Shown here: piece by piece, positions 17,901 through 25,941 of the stretch
How the letters are laid out: every line of letters starts with the position of its first letter
How positions within the stretch are numbered: the first letter of the stretch is position 1
NCBI GenBank assembly: GCA_964581115.1
Contig: CAZOMY010000012.1
Span: 1 to 64,000 of the forward strand
Origin: 2-02-FULL-55-14 sp964581115
GTDB taxonomy: Bacteria > Bacteroidota > Ignavibacteria > UBA10030
Reading direction: 5' to 3'
Length of the DNA stretch: 64,000 nt
Program-made: the position numbers and the translations under genes
Notes under the pieces: generated by a model
What the model was told of the DNA's origin: nothing
What the model saw: the letters and a program-made list of their open reading frames with translations, nothing else
Database searches by the model: none

Positions 17901-19538
17901 ACACAGCGATACGTGCGGTTCGGAGGCCTGACGATACGCCGGTATGTCGCCCCGCGGAATGTCGTGTTCATCGACGACGAACGTCAGGCGCTGATGAAGC
18001 TCACCGGACTCAACTTCGAGGTCGGCAAGGCGATCCTACGGCCTGAGGCGTTCCCGGTGATCGCACAGCTGGCGCAGATCCTCCGCGACAACCCGGACGA
18101 CCGGGTGACGATCGTCGGCCACACCGACGCCTCGCCGATCAGGACGCAGGAATTCCCGAACAACGTCGTTCTCTCGCTGGCGCGTGCCGAGGCGGTAAAA
18201 GCGGTGCTCGTCGACCACGAAGGGATCGATCTGCGACGGATCGAGACGCTCGGACGCGGAGAGAGCATGCCCGTTGCCGACAATACGACGCGTGAAGGTC
18301 GCGCGCTGAACCGCCGCGTTGAGTTCGCCTTCGGTCCGATGCGCGAGAAGCCGCGGCCGCGCGATTCGGTGGCCATCATGGTTTCGATACCGATCCACTA
18401 CGACGGCAGCACCGCGTTGCGACGGATTACGTGGGTCGACAGTCTCGATGCGGGACTTCGTTATGTGGCCGGCTCGGCGAGCTTTGGCGGGCGCACGATC
18501 GATCCTGTGGTCGACGGCCGGAGGCTCGTCTGGTCCATCGACTCCCTTAGTGCACCATTCCGTGAGACGCTGGTGTACCAGTTGGTGACGAGCAGGCCGA
18601 CAGAGCGTGTCATGACCTTGCGCTCTTCGACCGGACGCGTGACCGTGACGACCGCCGATACGACGCTGAGCTCCACGGAGACTTTGACCACGATCAATCA
18701 GACGGCGATCGCCCTTCCCGGGCGTGCCTTCAACTTCGTCATGCCTAGCGTACTCTTCGAGACGGCCAAGGCGGAACTGCGGAACGGCGCGGAGTCGGCG
18801 TTGGAAGCCGCCGCAGCCCTTCTGCGCGACGACCCGACCCTTCTGGTGATCGTTGAAGGACACACGGATGCCCGTCCGATCAAGTCGCCGGAGTTCGCCT
18901 CGAATCTCGAGCTGTCCCAGGCGCGGGCGGGATCCATCGTGGACCTGCTTGCAGACCGATTCTCGATCGCTCGGACCCGTATGGCGGCCGTCGGTTTCGG
19001 CGAGCACCGGCCGATCGCTTCAAATCAGACGGTCGACGGCCGTCAGCAGAACCGCCGGGTTGAGCTCCGCATCTTCCGGGCGGAGTTCTGGACCGCCGTC
19101 CTGAAGGAAGGTGGAGTGGATTCATCGAGTTCCGCCGGCTTCCTTGTGCGACCCGAGGTCCCTTCGCTCGTCGAACCGTTGGTAGAGATGCGGCCCGGTG
19201 AGCGCTATCTCGCCATCCTGGAGGCCTCGTGGAGCGGCGCCGGGCGCCGGCCGATGTTGGCTGCCGTGGTCGACACCCTGCCCGAGTGGTTCCGGGTGGA
19301 TCGTCCGACCCTACGCACACATGGCATCGACTCTGTGTCGATCAGCAGTCCGCTCCTCGCGCCGATGAGTCTCTCGGCCTCGACGGCGAGGCTCTCGTTC
19401 GAGTTCGAGGTCGCACCGTCGTTCCCGACATCGGGGGCGTTCGTCCGCCGATTCGCGGTGATGCGTCGCTACCGGTCCGGTTCCACGTCATTCGTCACCA
19501 GTCAGCCGGTTGAGATCAAGCCGGGTCGTTCGTTGTGA
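14928..19538 (+). CDS. Surface protein with DUF11, SdrD-like and two OmpA domains
   Basis: 1536 aa from a GTG, with signal peptide ending SGAAQ. Domains by residue: DUF11 (65-185 and 196-318), an invasin-like Ig domain (320-425), two carboxypeptidase-regulatory-like domains (427-508, 513-612), two more DUF11 (615-735, 742-875), an SdrD-B-like domain with G-K-I-F-Y-D-P-N-R-N (882-947), OmpA peptidoglycan-binding domain 1 (about 1020-1138; VGHTDASPIR and N-R-R-V-E-F), a DUF11-like domain (1145-1255), OmpA domain 2 (1267-1385; EGHTDARPIK and N-R-R-V-E-L) and a C-terminal beta domain. Both OmpA units keep the Asp and Arg that bind diaminopimelate. It probably anchors the assembly to the cell wall while spanning to the surface. 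The next gene overlaps it by 4 nt (GTGA). Confidence 0.85.
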   Translation: MKSSIHHIARFAAAAGALLVLVLSGAAQTVPGTRIDNVGVLRFSRADGSVDSLASLTVSSVVEAASYRLGLSKLASRDSVEPGETFVYTIRVTNEGPETLSNIEIADTLSAFVEGLSANPGNLSGGLVRHQIAILHPGASDSVLIVVRVRAATAVGAELTNTAYATSVETGASVVRAQATVAVRSGSGGSGSQPGLTIEKSVSRDTVETGGLVTYTLRVRNTGDVDLTNVMIVDSLSTAVDPVVATSNAGLSGKVVRAIFGSIASFGVGQEDSIRVTVRVRPDVADGLHVQNVAWAMSDQSPAATDTAVIVVRATATLDCRLTVTAAPGMVIGNGIAASVLRAMVTDTLGNPKPDGTPVIFRSTAGTFSNGLDSIVVPSVGGVAVDSLRALIVSNMIVTGRATVTVDDAGACRDTSSVEIIFYPGAVTGIVVNNSTNQPEAGALVQVFASDGTLIGTVRTGDDGSYLVPVPRTDTYEIRIQTLDDFGYPMNTVTTVSVTVPVVGGVPPVRNSIVISGRVFYLVSQKPVAAAGIKVVLTRSASGGGSAADESFRNGRTMIDSTLTDTTGSYTFSGLPVGNQYAVSIDDALLRGSVAVAPLEPGKYVTDVNIPITLNGSLELTKSGPTRAYRRDTVTYTIDIRNLGTLSMTSAVVTDSLDRSMRFVSAVPVPTLVDTTTGVVQWAIGTFDSAASPASVRSFSLRVRYLDTTATGRGLTNTARFTSEQTTDTSVTVSTELFETELVVTKTPARPIVEIGDQAVYTVTVHNGTPAMQVRNVILEDRPPLGFTYLAGSSHHDTVRIADPEIFRAGASLVLRWRLTDSLLAGATRSVTYRMIVGGGAAEGDGVNRAMAFATAPNGVPLRSAEVEARVEVQKGIFTDRGVVVGKIFYDPNRNAYQDPGEEGIKGVELITEDGTRIVTGDDGKYSIPDIAPGEHVIRVREHTIPDRARLHAGYNEFAGDALSRFVSVPSGGIARADFYVDALPEDSVVLTQRYVRFGGLTIRRYVAPRNVVFIDDERQALMKLTGLNFEVGKAILRPEAFPVIAQLAQILRDNPDDRVTIVGHTDASPIRTQEFPNNVVLSLARAEAVKAVLVDHEGIDLRRIETLGRGESMPVADNTTREGRALNRRVEFAFGPMREKPRPRDSVAIMVSIPIHYDGSTALRRITWVDSLDAGLRYVAGSASFGGRTIDPVVDGRRLVWSIDSLSAPFRETLVYQLVTSRPTERVMTLRSSTGRVTVTTADTTLSSTETLTTINQTAIALPGRAFNFVMPSVLFETAKAELRNGAESALEAAAALLRDDPTLLVIVEGHTDARPIKSPEFASNLELSQARAGSIVDLLADRFSIARTRMAAVGFGEHRPIASNQTVDGRQQNRRVELRIFRAEFWTAVLKEGGVDSSSSAGFLVRPEVPSLVEPLVEMRPGERYLAILEASWSGAGRRPMLAAVVDTLPEWFRVDRPTLRTHGIDSVSISSPLLAPMSLSASTARLSFEFEVAPSFPTSGAFVRRFAVMRRYRSGSTSFVTSQPVEIKPGRSL

Positions 19539-22500
19539 TCTTCGGGATCCCGACATATCGCTCCTTCCTGAGTCCGTTTCGCCGACGGCGCGGCTTCGTC
19601 GTGCTGGTGACGACGCTGGCCCTGTGGCTTGGATCGGCTCCGTCGGTGTTTGCGCAGATGCTCCAGATCACGCATCCCCAGGATCAGGCCGTGATGTCCC
19701 TGCGGACGCAGTCGGTGACCGCGAAGGGCTGGCCGGGGTTTGAGGTATCGCTGGCCGTGAATGGCGTAGAGGTCAAGAAGACCAAGATCCGGGTCGACGG
19801 CATCGTCGACTTCCTGAACGTCGCCGTGCCAGAAGGCCCTGTGACCTACGAGGTGCGACTGTTGAACCCGGATGGTTCGACGATCACGTCGGAGGAGCGG
19901 AAGGTTCACATTCTCGGGTCGCCGTCGGTGGTCCACGTGGCTCTCGACAGGGAATCGGCGCCGGCGGGGAGCGGAGCGCTCATCGACGGATGGGTCGAGG
20001 TCTTCGACCGTTGGATGATGCGGGTGCGCGACCAACTCCTCGTCACGCTGTCTGCCGACAGCGGTACGATCGTAGCGAATGACATCGACCCCAACCGCCG
20101 CGGGATCCAGGTTGCTCTCCGTAACGGTCGCGCGGAATTCGCGTACGAAGTGCCTTCCACGTCGGGCATCGGGGCGGTGACGGCCGAGGTGGAAGGCGTG
20201 AAGGGTACGACGTCCTTCCAAGCGACGACGCCTCTTGAGCCGTTCACGCTCGTCGGCCTTGCCACGGGTCGCGTCAGCGGTTCCGCCTTCCGCGGCGACA
20301 GGAGCCGTCTTGGTCCGAATTCGACCTTCGACGAAGGGCTCAACGCCGACGGCCGGCTTGCGGTCTTCGCCCGCGGGACCGTCGGCAACGAGCTCCTTCT
20401 GACGTCGTCGTATGATTCAGACCGCCGCAACCGGGCACGCTACTTCCGTGAGCTCGACCCCGACTATCTCTATTCGATCACGGGCGACAACAGCCTGCTT
20501 ACGTACGACGCTCAGACGAACCGCAACTTCTTTCTGAGACTCGAGCGGAACCAATCGTCGCTCTACGTGGGCGATTACACGACGGGCCTGACGAAGCAGG
20601 AATTCACTCTCTATCATCGGACCCTCAACGGCGCCAAACTGCTGCATCGCGATCGCGTGTGGGATGTGAATGTGTTCGGTTCGCTGACCGACCGCAAGGT
20701 CATACAGGTCGAGCGGCGCGGCGAAGGCCTTTCGGGCTTCTACAGCCTCGGTGCGACGCGCATCACGTATGGCACCGACAAGGTCCGGATTGAGACCCGC
20801 GACCGCTTCCATTCAGAGATCATCCTGCAGGTGCGGGATGCGTATCGCTTCACCGACTACGACATCGACTACGAGCAGGGAACGGTCTTCTTCAAACAGC
20901 CGGTCCCGTCGATCGATGCGATGGGCAATCCCGTCTACATTGTTGCCGCCTTCGAGGCGCAGACCGGAGCGGCCAATGCGTACGTGGCGGGCGGTCGCGT
21001 TGAGCGGGCGATGGGAGAGATGCTCACGGTCGGGTTGACGGGCGTTGTCGAAGAGCGCGAGCCGTCGAACTACAGCCTGCTGGGGGCCGATATGCGGCTG
21101 GCGCTTGGCGGCCATCTGACGGTGTCGGGTGAAGCGGCTCGTTCGTCTTCAGTCGCCGGAGACGGATACGCTTACAAGATGGAGGCCGCCGGGTCGCCCG
21201 CGGCCGGGCTGCAATTGCGCAGCTACTATCGCCGCGTAGAGGCCGGATTCGAGAATACGACCCAGTCGGGCGGCGGTCGCGAGCTGGGAACGATCAAGTA
21301 CGGCTTTGGCGGTCAATACCAAGCCGGCGCCGCGACACGGGTGAACGCCGAAGCCTATCGTTCACTGCAGACCGTTTCGTCGGGTCAGGCGACGATCACC
21401 TCGATGTCGGCCGGGGCTGAACATCGCATCCTCGATGGTCTCACCGGTCGGTTCAGGATCGAGGACCTTCTCTACGCATCGCCCGAGACGTCGATGACGA
21501 CGGTCGACCGGCACACGACGCTGGCGATGCTGGGCGCCACATACGCCGTCGCGCGCGACGTTCGGGTCACGGCGGAACATGAGCGGAACCTGTCGTCGAC
21601 GTTCGACCCGGCAAAGCCGAATGCCACGGCGCTCACCGGAGAATGGCGGGCCACCGAATGGATGGCGCTCTCGCTGCAGCAGCGCTTCTTCGAGGCGGGC
21701 GGCACGACAACGACCCTCGGCGCGACCTCGACCGTTGCGCAGGGGACCGAGGTTTACGGTAAGTACGAGATCGGCAACGCGGCCGCCGGCTATCGGAATT
21801 CGGCAAGCATCGGATTGCGCAATCGGCTGAAGTTGACCGAAGCCCTCACAGCCAGTCTGACGTTTGAGCGGACGAAGAATCTGGGACGCCGTGCGATCGA
21901 GACCCCGACGCAAGACAACACAGCCATCTCGACGGGCCTCGAGTATCTACCGAAGGACCGGCCGGTGAAGGCGGCGACCAAGGTCGAAGTCGGTCGCACG
22001 TCGGCGAATGAGCGCTTCAACGCGTATCTTGCCGGTGACGTTCGGGTCGTGGACGACCTGAGCGCGCTCGTCAAGATGCGCTTCGGCCGCGACATCTCGC
22101 TTCGGTCGACCGGATCGCAGGACCTCTACCACCTGATCTTCGGCATGGCTTACCGTCCGGTCGAAGACAACGTCGTAAACCTGCTGGCCAAGTACGAGAT
22201 CAAAGGAAATCGAAACCGTTACGTCGCACCGTATCAGGAATACCAGGCGTCGATCGCGTCGGCGCATGCGTACATCGAGCCCGTACAGCGCATCGAGCTC
22301 GGTATCAAATACGCCTTCAAGAACGCCCGTGAGACCTCTCCGTTCCTGCAGGCATCAACGAACTCGCACTTCCTGCTGTTGAGCGCCGATTACGACCTCT
22401 CCGAGAACTGGAGCATCGGAGGGGAGTATCGCGGACTCTGGCAGATCGAGGCGGGAGACTTGTTGAACGGCGTGTCGGCCCGTCTGGGTTATGCCGTGAT

Positions 22501-22645
22501 GCGCAATGTCCGCCTGGTGTCCGGATACACCTTCAAAGGCTATCACGAGCGTGATCTGGTCGCGCCTTCATTATCGTCGAGCGGTCCGTTCATCGGCGTC
22601 GATGTGAAATTCGGCGAAGACCTCTTCGGCCTCGGAGGCCGGTGA
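19535..22645 (+). CDS. Very large probable outer-membrane beta-barrel protein
   Basis: 1036 aa with signal peptide (FVVLVTTLALWLGSAPSVFA). Residues about 40-130 and 131-235 are Ig-like periplasmic domains. From about 245 to the end the sequence alternates polar and hydrophobic residues with many Y, R and T, including R-E-L-D-P-D-Y-L-Y-S-I-T-G-D, R-L-E-R-N-Q-S-S-L-Y-V-G-D-Y, and strands such as LRSYYRRVEAGF and IGGEYRGLWQIEAG, consistent with a barrel of 20 or more strands. The last residue is Arg instead of the aromatic common in Bam substrates. Translationally coupled to the double-OmpA protein (GTGA overlap), so both probably work at one site; it might be the exit pore or anchor for the DUF11 proteins. 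I do not recognise a named family with certainty. Confidence 0.75.
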   Translation: MIFGIPTYRSFLSPFRRRRGFVVLVTTLALWLGSAPSVFAQMLQITHPQDQAVMSLRTQSVTAKGWPGFEVSLAVNGVEVKKTKIRVDGIVDFLNVAVPEGPVTYEVRLLNPDGSTITSEERKVHILGSPSVVHVALDRESAPAGSGALIDGWVEVFDRWMMRVRDQLLVTLSADSGTIVANDIDPNRRGIQVALRNGRAEFAYEVPSTSGIGAVTAEVEGVKGTTSFQATTPLEPFTLVGLATGRVSGSAFRGDRSRLGPNSTFDEGLNADGRLAVFARGTVGNELLLTSSYDSDRRNRARYFRELDPDYLYSITGDNSLLTYDAQTNRNFFLRLERNQSSLYVGDYTTGLTKQEFTLYHRTLNGAKLLHRDRVWDVNVFGSLTDRKVIQVERRGEGLSGFYSLGATRITYGTDKVRIETRDRFHSEIILQVRDAYRFTDYDIDYEQGTVFFKQPVPSIDAMGNPVYIVAAFEAQTGAANAYVAGGRVERAMGEMLTVGLTGVVEEREPSNYSLLGADMRLALGGHLTVSGEAARSSSVAGDGYAYKMEAAGSPAAGLQLRSYYRRVEAGFENTTQSGGGRELGTIKYGFGGQYQAGAATRVNAEAYRSLQTVSSGQATITSMSAGAEHRILDGLTGRFRIEDLLYASPETSMTTVDRHTTLAMLGATYAVARDVRVTAEHERNLSSTFDPAKPNATALTGEWRATEWMALSLQQRFFEAGGTTTTLGATSTVAQGTEVYGKYEIGNAAAGYRNSASIGLRNRLKLTEALTASLTFERTKNLGRRAIETPTQDNTAISTGLEYLPKDRPVKAATKVEVGRTSANERFNAYLAGDVRVVDDLSALVKMRFGRDISLRSTGSQDLYHLIFGMAYRPVEDNVVNLLAKYEIKGNRNRYVAPYQEYQASIASAHAYIEPVQRIELGIKYAFKNARETSPFLQASTNSHFLLLSADYDLSENWSIGGEYRGLWQIEAGDLLNGVSARLGYAVMRNVRLVSGYTFKGYHERDLVAPSLSSSGPFIGVDVKFGEDLFGLGGR

Positions 22646-22825
22646 TGCCGTGGGTCAAATGTGTCGTCGTGCTTGTTGGACGCTGCTGCAGAGATCTCGG
22701 CCACAAGAGACACAAGATCCTCAAGAATGTCGATCGACGGGAATTCGCAGCGGCATTGACACGACGGCTTCCTGAAAGACTCACACGTCACCGTATCAGA
22801 TTCGATTTCAACACAAGGGATCGCC

Positions 22826-23752
22826 ATGGCACGTATATCCACTTCCCGTAACTCGCGTTCTTCCAAGATCCGGTCCAAGATCGCTGATGAAGATCGATCG
22901 GCGAGCGTTGCGCTCCTGAAGGCGCCTTCGGTTGACGCAACGGCTGTCGCGCTTCGCGACGAGGTCATGCGGCAGGCCGCCTTCGGGTTCCAGCAACTGA
23001 CGATGGAGATCGCGAACGAGCGCCGGGAGCGTGAGCGGTTTCAGCGCATCATCACCATCGGCCTGTCAGGCCTGGGAGCGCTTCTGGTCCTCGCGACGAT
23101 CGTCCTGTTGTCGAGCATCGGGTCGTCCGTGCGGGACACGCTGGCCTACGAGATGGCCGAGCTGACATCAACGACCGCCCGGACGATCCGTGCGGGAACT
23201 GAACCCGTCCAGGAAACGGTCGAACGGCAGTCGGAGATGATGAAGCGTGCCGCCGACATGGAACGCTTGCTGGTGAGCCTGTACGGCTACGAGCACCTGG
23301 CGATGTCGGGTTCCCGGCAGGCGTTCGTCGAGTTGCGAAAGCTGGCAACGCGGCAGGATGACGCCGGCATCATCGCCAGGGACCGGATGGCGCAGATCAC
23401 GTCACGATATGCCGTCCTCGCGACTCCTCAGCGCGGCAACATCCGCGTTGGCGAGTTCTCGGTCATTCGGGGGGACAGCACCCTGCGATTGACCGCCTTG
23501 ACATCGGCTGAGCTGGTCTACGTGCTCGGTTCGCCAGATGCCACCTTGAACCAGGTGCATCAGGTCATGTCCTTGCTGTGGGACCGCCCGTTGGACAAAG
23601 GTTTGGAGAGGGAATTGTGGAGTCTCTTGCAGCGGTCGAACAACCTACCGGCATCGGTGGCCATCTGTTCGCTGTTGAAGGGCAGATTCGGCACGCGGGC
23701 GACCATGTATGACTTCGATACTTGGAGGTCGTTCCTTGCGAAACGGTTGTGA
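22826..23752 (+). CDS. Single-pass membrane protein of unknown function
   Basis: 308 aa. A basic, Ser/Arg-rich N-terminus and a helical segment (about 40-72, rich in R and E) precede one transmembrane helix (about 75-97, IITIGLSGLGALLVLATIVL). The part beyond it begins with a helical stretch (about 103-150, T-V-E-R-Q-S-E-M-M-K) followed by a mixed domain of about 150 aa with no motif I recognise. ACAAGGGATCGCC precedes the ATG. It follows the barrel gene after 180 nt with no terminator visible and is followed by a strong terminator, so it is probably the last gene of the surface operon and may link the assembly to the inner membrane. Confidence 0.65.
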   Translation: MARISTSRNSRSSKIRSKIADEDRSASVALLKAPSVDATAVALRDEVMRQAAFGFQQLTMEIANERRERERFQRIITIGLSGLGALLVLATIVLLSSIGSSVRDTLAYEMAELTSTTARTIRAGTEPVQETVERQSEMMKRAADMERLLVSLYGYEHLAMSGSRQAFVELRKLATRQDDAGIIARDRMAQITSRYAVLATPQRGNIRVGEFSVIRGDSTLRLTALTSAELVYVLGSPDATLNQVHQVMSLLWDRPLDKGLERELWSLLQRSNNLPASVAICSLLKGRFGTRATMYDFDTWRSFLAKRL

Positions 23753-23763
23753 TGACAAGTCGG

Positions 23764-23808
23764 GAAAAGACGATCGCCACCAAGAACACGAAGAAAACGG
23801 AGAAGGAG
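23764..23808. repeat. 9-nt periodic array
   Basis: Five degenerate 9-nt units (ATCGCCACC, AAGAACACG, AAGAAAACG and relatives) directly after the unknown membrane protein gene. Confidence 0.5.
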
Positions 23809-23903
23809 GAGGCAGGGCTGGGGGAAGGGGAGGGTTAGTTCATCCTTCTATCGCTGTGCCGGGTTGGTCTTCATGGTCTATGTGATTCTGCTTCTCACAG
23901 ACA

Positions 23904-23940
23904 AACGGCCCCGCGCTGAGATGACTCAGGCGGGGCCGTT
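23904..23940. terminator. Bidirectional terminator
   Basis: AACGGCCCCGC (23904-23914) pairs perfectly with GCGGGGCCGTT (23930-23940), and CTGAG/CTCAG pair inside. It separates the end of the plus-strand surface operon from the minus-strand tRNA-Arg and can serve both. Confidence 0.8.
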
Positions 23941-23950
23941 CTGTTGCGGG

Positions 23951-24025
23951 TGGTGCGCCCGTCAGGATTCGAACCCGAACTAAAGGCTCCGAAGGCCCTT
24001 GTGCTATCCGTTACACCACGGGCGC
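23951..24025 (-). tRNA. tRNA-Arg (anticodon TCG)
   Basis: Acceptor arm GCGCCCG/CGGGCGC, D arm GTG/CAC, anticodon stem AGGGC/GCCTT with loop CTTCGGA, T arm with loop TTCGAAT. Discriminator A and an encoded CCA (23951-23953). The anticodon TCG reads CGA and CGG. Confidence 0.93.
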
Positions 24026-24080
24026 GGCGTCGTATGTTGGAATATACGAAGAACTTGCCGTTCGAGACAATCAGCGACGT

Positions 24081-25214
24081 TCAGAAGAACAGGTCGGCCC
24101 GAAGATAGAGACTGCTCGGGTAGTACCAGTATTCCGACATGGTGCGACCGAAGGTGTGCTGACCTCCGACCGCCAACAATGCTTCGTCGCTCACCGAGAC
24201 CGAGATCGTGGCTCCGACCAATCCGCTCCCATCATCAAGATTCTTCATGAGCGATGCTTGAGCCGTGATGAGGGGATGGAGGAGATACGACGACTGAACC
24301 ACGACGTAGCGCCGAGCAAGTTGAAGGATCTGTCCCGCGGTCAGACGGCCAAGCTCGTATTGCATCGGCTCGTCACGCCCCTCGCCGTTGTACGCGAACT
24401 CCGCCATTCCGTACCACCGGGCCGTGAATTGGTTGTCGATCCCCACGACCCATCGAGTGAAGGTGCCGCCGACGGATGCTGCGACGATGATCCCTTCGGC
24501 CCTCAGGCCTGAATCCCACACCGAGCCGGTCACGTCGCCCCCGATCACCCACCGATCTTCGCGCCGGCCCGCCATGATGGCTCCGTCGACTCCCTGCCAA
24601 TTCGTCCTGGCGCGGACAGCTCCTGAACTTTTTCCCCTCCGTTGCGGATTCCAGACCGCACTGACATCGGTCAAGTTGCCAACCCGCACGGTCGCCTGAA
24701 CGGCATCAACGCCGTCCTTCTCGATCTTGCTGTAACTCGCCGGATTGATCGGGTTGAACAGGTCCGTCGGATTCCAGATCCGGCCCGCCCCCCACGCGAT
24801 CCGCTGTCGGCCTAGGGTGAGGTCGACGGCACCCACCATCGACTTGACGAACATACGGTCGACCCCGTGGAGAACGTCCCACCGACGTCCGCGATGGATC
24901 GACCAGGTGAGGTCGACGATCTGCCCCCGTGGGGCGCTCGCGATCGCGAAGGCGTTTGTGGAAGATGTGTATGTCGCGCCCACCTCATATTCGAGTCGTA
25001 CGAAGGTGGACGATGTGATGTCGACGGTTGGCCGCAGACGCAGGCGTGTGATCTCGACGAACGAGGAGGCGTCGGAACCGACCAGGGTGGCCAGGTCCGG
25101 CCGCATGCGGACCGAAGTGGGAAACGTGACGACGTAGCCGTCCATCGACCACTGGGCCGGTGCGGTTGCCACGAGAAACAGGATCCCTGCGATGACGGTC
25201 CAACGGAGACGCAT
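24081..25214 (-). CDS. Outer-membrane beta-barrel protein of an export operon
   Basis: 377 aa with signal peptide (MRLRWTVIAGILFLVATAPAQ). The body alternates hydrophobic and polar residues in strands separated by short turns, contains L-G-R-Q-R-I-A-W-G-A-G-R-I-W-N-P-T-D-L-F-N-P, a motif I associate with DUF1302-like and alginate-type porins, and ends in L-F-F, the aromatic end expected of a Bam-assembled barrel. Last gene of a minus-strand operon coding for a GbsR-like regulator, LolA-like protein, two permeases and an ATPase. It is the obvious outer-membrane component of that exporter. Confidence 0.75.
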   Translation of the reverse strand: MRLRWTVIAGILFLVATAPAQWSMDGYVVTFPTSVRMRPDLATLVGSDASSFVEITRLRLRPTVDITSSTFVRLEYEVGATYTSSTNAFAIASAPRGQIVDLTWSIHRGRRWDVLHGVDRMFVKSMVGAVDLTLGRQRIAWGAGRIWNPTDLFNPINPASYSKIEKDGVDAVQATVRVGNLTDVSAVWNPQRRGKSSGAVRARTNWQGVDGAIMAGRREDRWVIGGDVTGSVWDSGLRAEGIIVAASVGGTFTRWVVGIDNQFTARWYGMAEFAYNGEGRDEPMQYELGRLTAGQILQLARRYVVVQSSYLLHPLITAQASLMKNLDDGSGLVGATISVSVSDEALLAVGGQHTFGRTMSEYWYYPSSLYLRADLFF

Positions 25215-25226
25215 GTGCAGGTCGAC

Positions 25227-25925
25227 TCAAGAGGTCGTACGCCGTTCGTCCTGCTCGATGCGTCCGTCGTGGAGCCGGATGACCCGGCGGCCGCGCTCGA
25301 TCACCTGCGGATCGTGGGACGAAAAGAGGAACGTGATCGAACGTTCGCGGTTCATGCGCGTCATGAGGTCGAGCAACGATGCACCGGTGGCCGAATCGAG
25401 ATTGGCGGTCGGTTCGTCGGCCAGGACGATGGCAGGATTGGTGGCGATCGCGCGTCCGATGGCCACGCGCTGCTGCTGGCCTCCGCTCATCTGATTCGGG
25501 CGCTTGTGGGCTAGCGCGTCGATCTCCAACGCCTTCATGACTTCGAGAGCCCGATGCCGACGTTCGCGCTCAGCAACGCCCTGAAGCGTCAGCACGAACT
25601 CGATATTCTCCACGGCGGTCAGGACGGGGATGAGATTGTATGCCTGAAAGATGAAACCGAACTTCTGCAGGCGCAGCTTCGACAGCTCGGTCTTGGTGAG
25701 ACCTTCGAGAGGCTTCTCCTCAATGAACACGCGTCCGGAACTGGGGGCGTCCAGAGCCCCGAGAAGGTTCAGCAATGTGGTCTTGCCCGAGCCCGACGGG
25801 CCGGCGATGACGGTGAATTCGCCCCGGGCGAACGAGACATCAATCGGCGACAGTGCCCGAACGGGCACGCCGTTGTCGTGGTAGGTCTTTTCGAGCGCTT
25901 CCGCGCGAAGGATCGGAGTGTCCAT
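25227..25925 (-). CDS. ABC transporter ATPase (LolD/MacB type)
   Basis: 232 aa from the ATG at 25925. Walker A G-P-S-G-S-G-K-T (near 40), Q-loop in F-I-F-Q-A-Y-N-L-I-P, signature M-S-G-G-Q-Q-Q-R-V-A-I-G-R-A, Walker B V-L-A-D-E-P-T with the T-A-N-L-D D-loop and the H-loop S-S-H-D. This is the LolD/MacB/FtsE class that works with four-helix permeases of the FtsX fold. An upstream extension of the frame to 26243 is antisense-like noise. Located 16 nt after the first FtsX-type permease gene; powers the two permeases encoded before it. Confidence 0.92.
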   Translation of the reverse strand: MDTPILRAEALEKTYHDNGVPVRALSPIDVSFARGEFTVIAGPSGSGKTTLLNLLGALDAPSSGRVFIEEKPLEGLTKTELSKLRLQKFGFIFQAYNLIPVLTAVENIEFVLTLQGVAERERRHRALEVMKALEIDALAHKRPNQMSGGQQQRVAIGRAIATNPAIVLADEPTANLDSATGASLLDLMTRMNRERSITFLFSSHDPQVIERGRRVIRLHDGRIEQDERRTTS

Positions 25926-25941
25926 GTTCGAAACTCGTTCG

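Noticed and set aside
22642..22851. Open frame of 69 codons between barrel and membrane-protein genes
   Set aside because: Overlaps the end of the barrel gene and the start of the next; composition is not protein-like.
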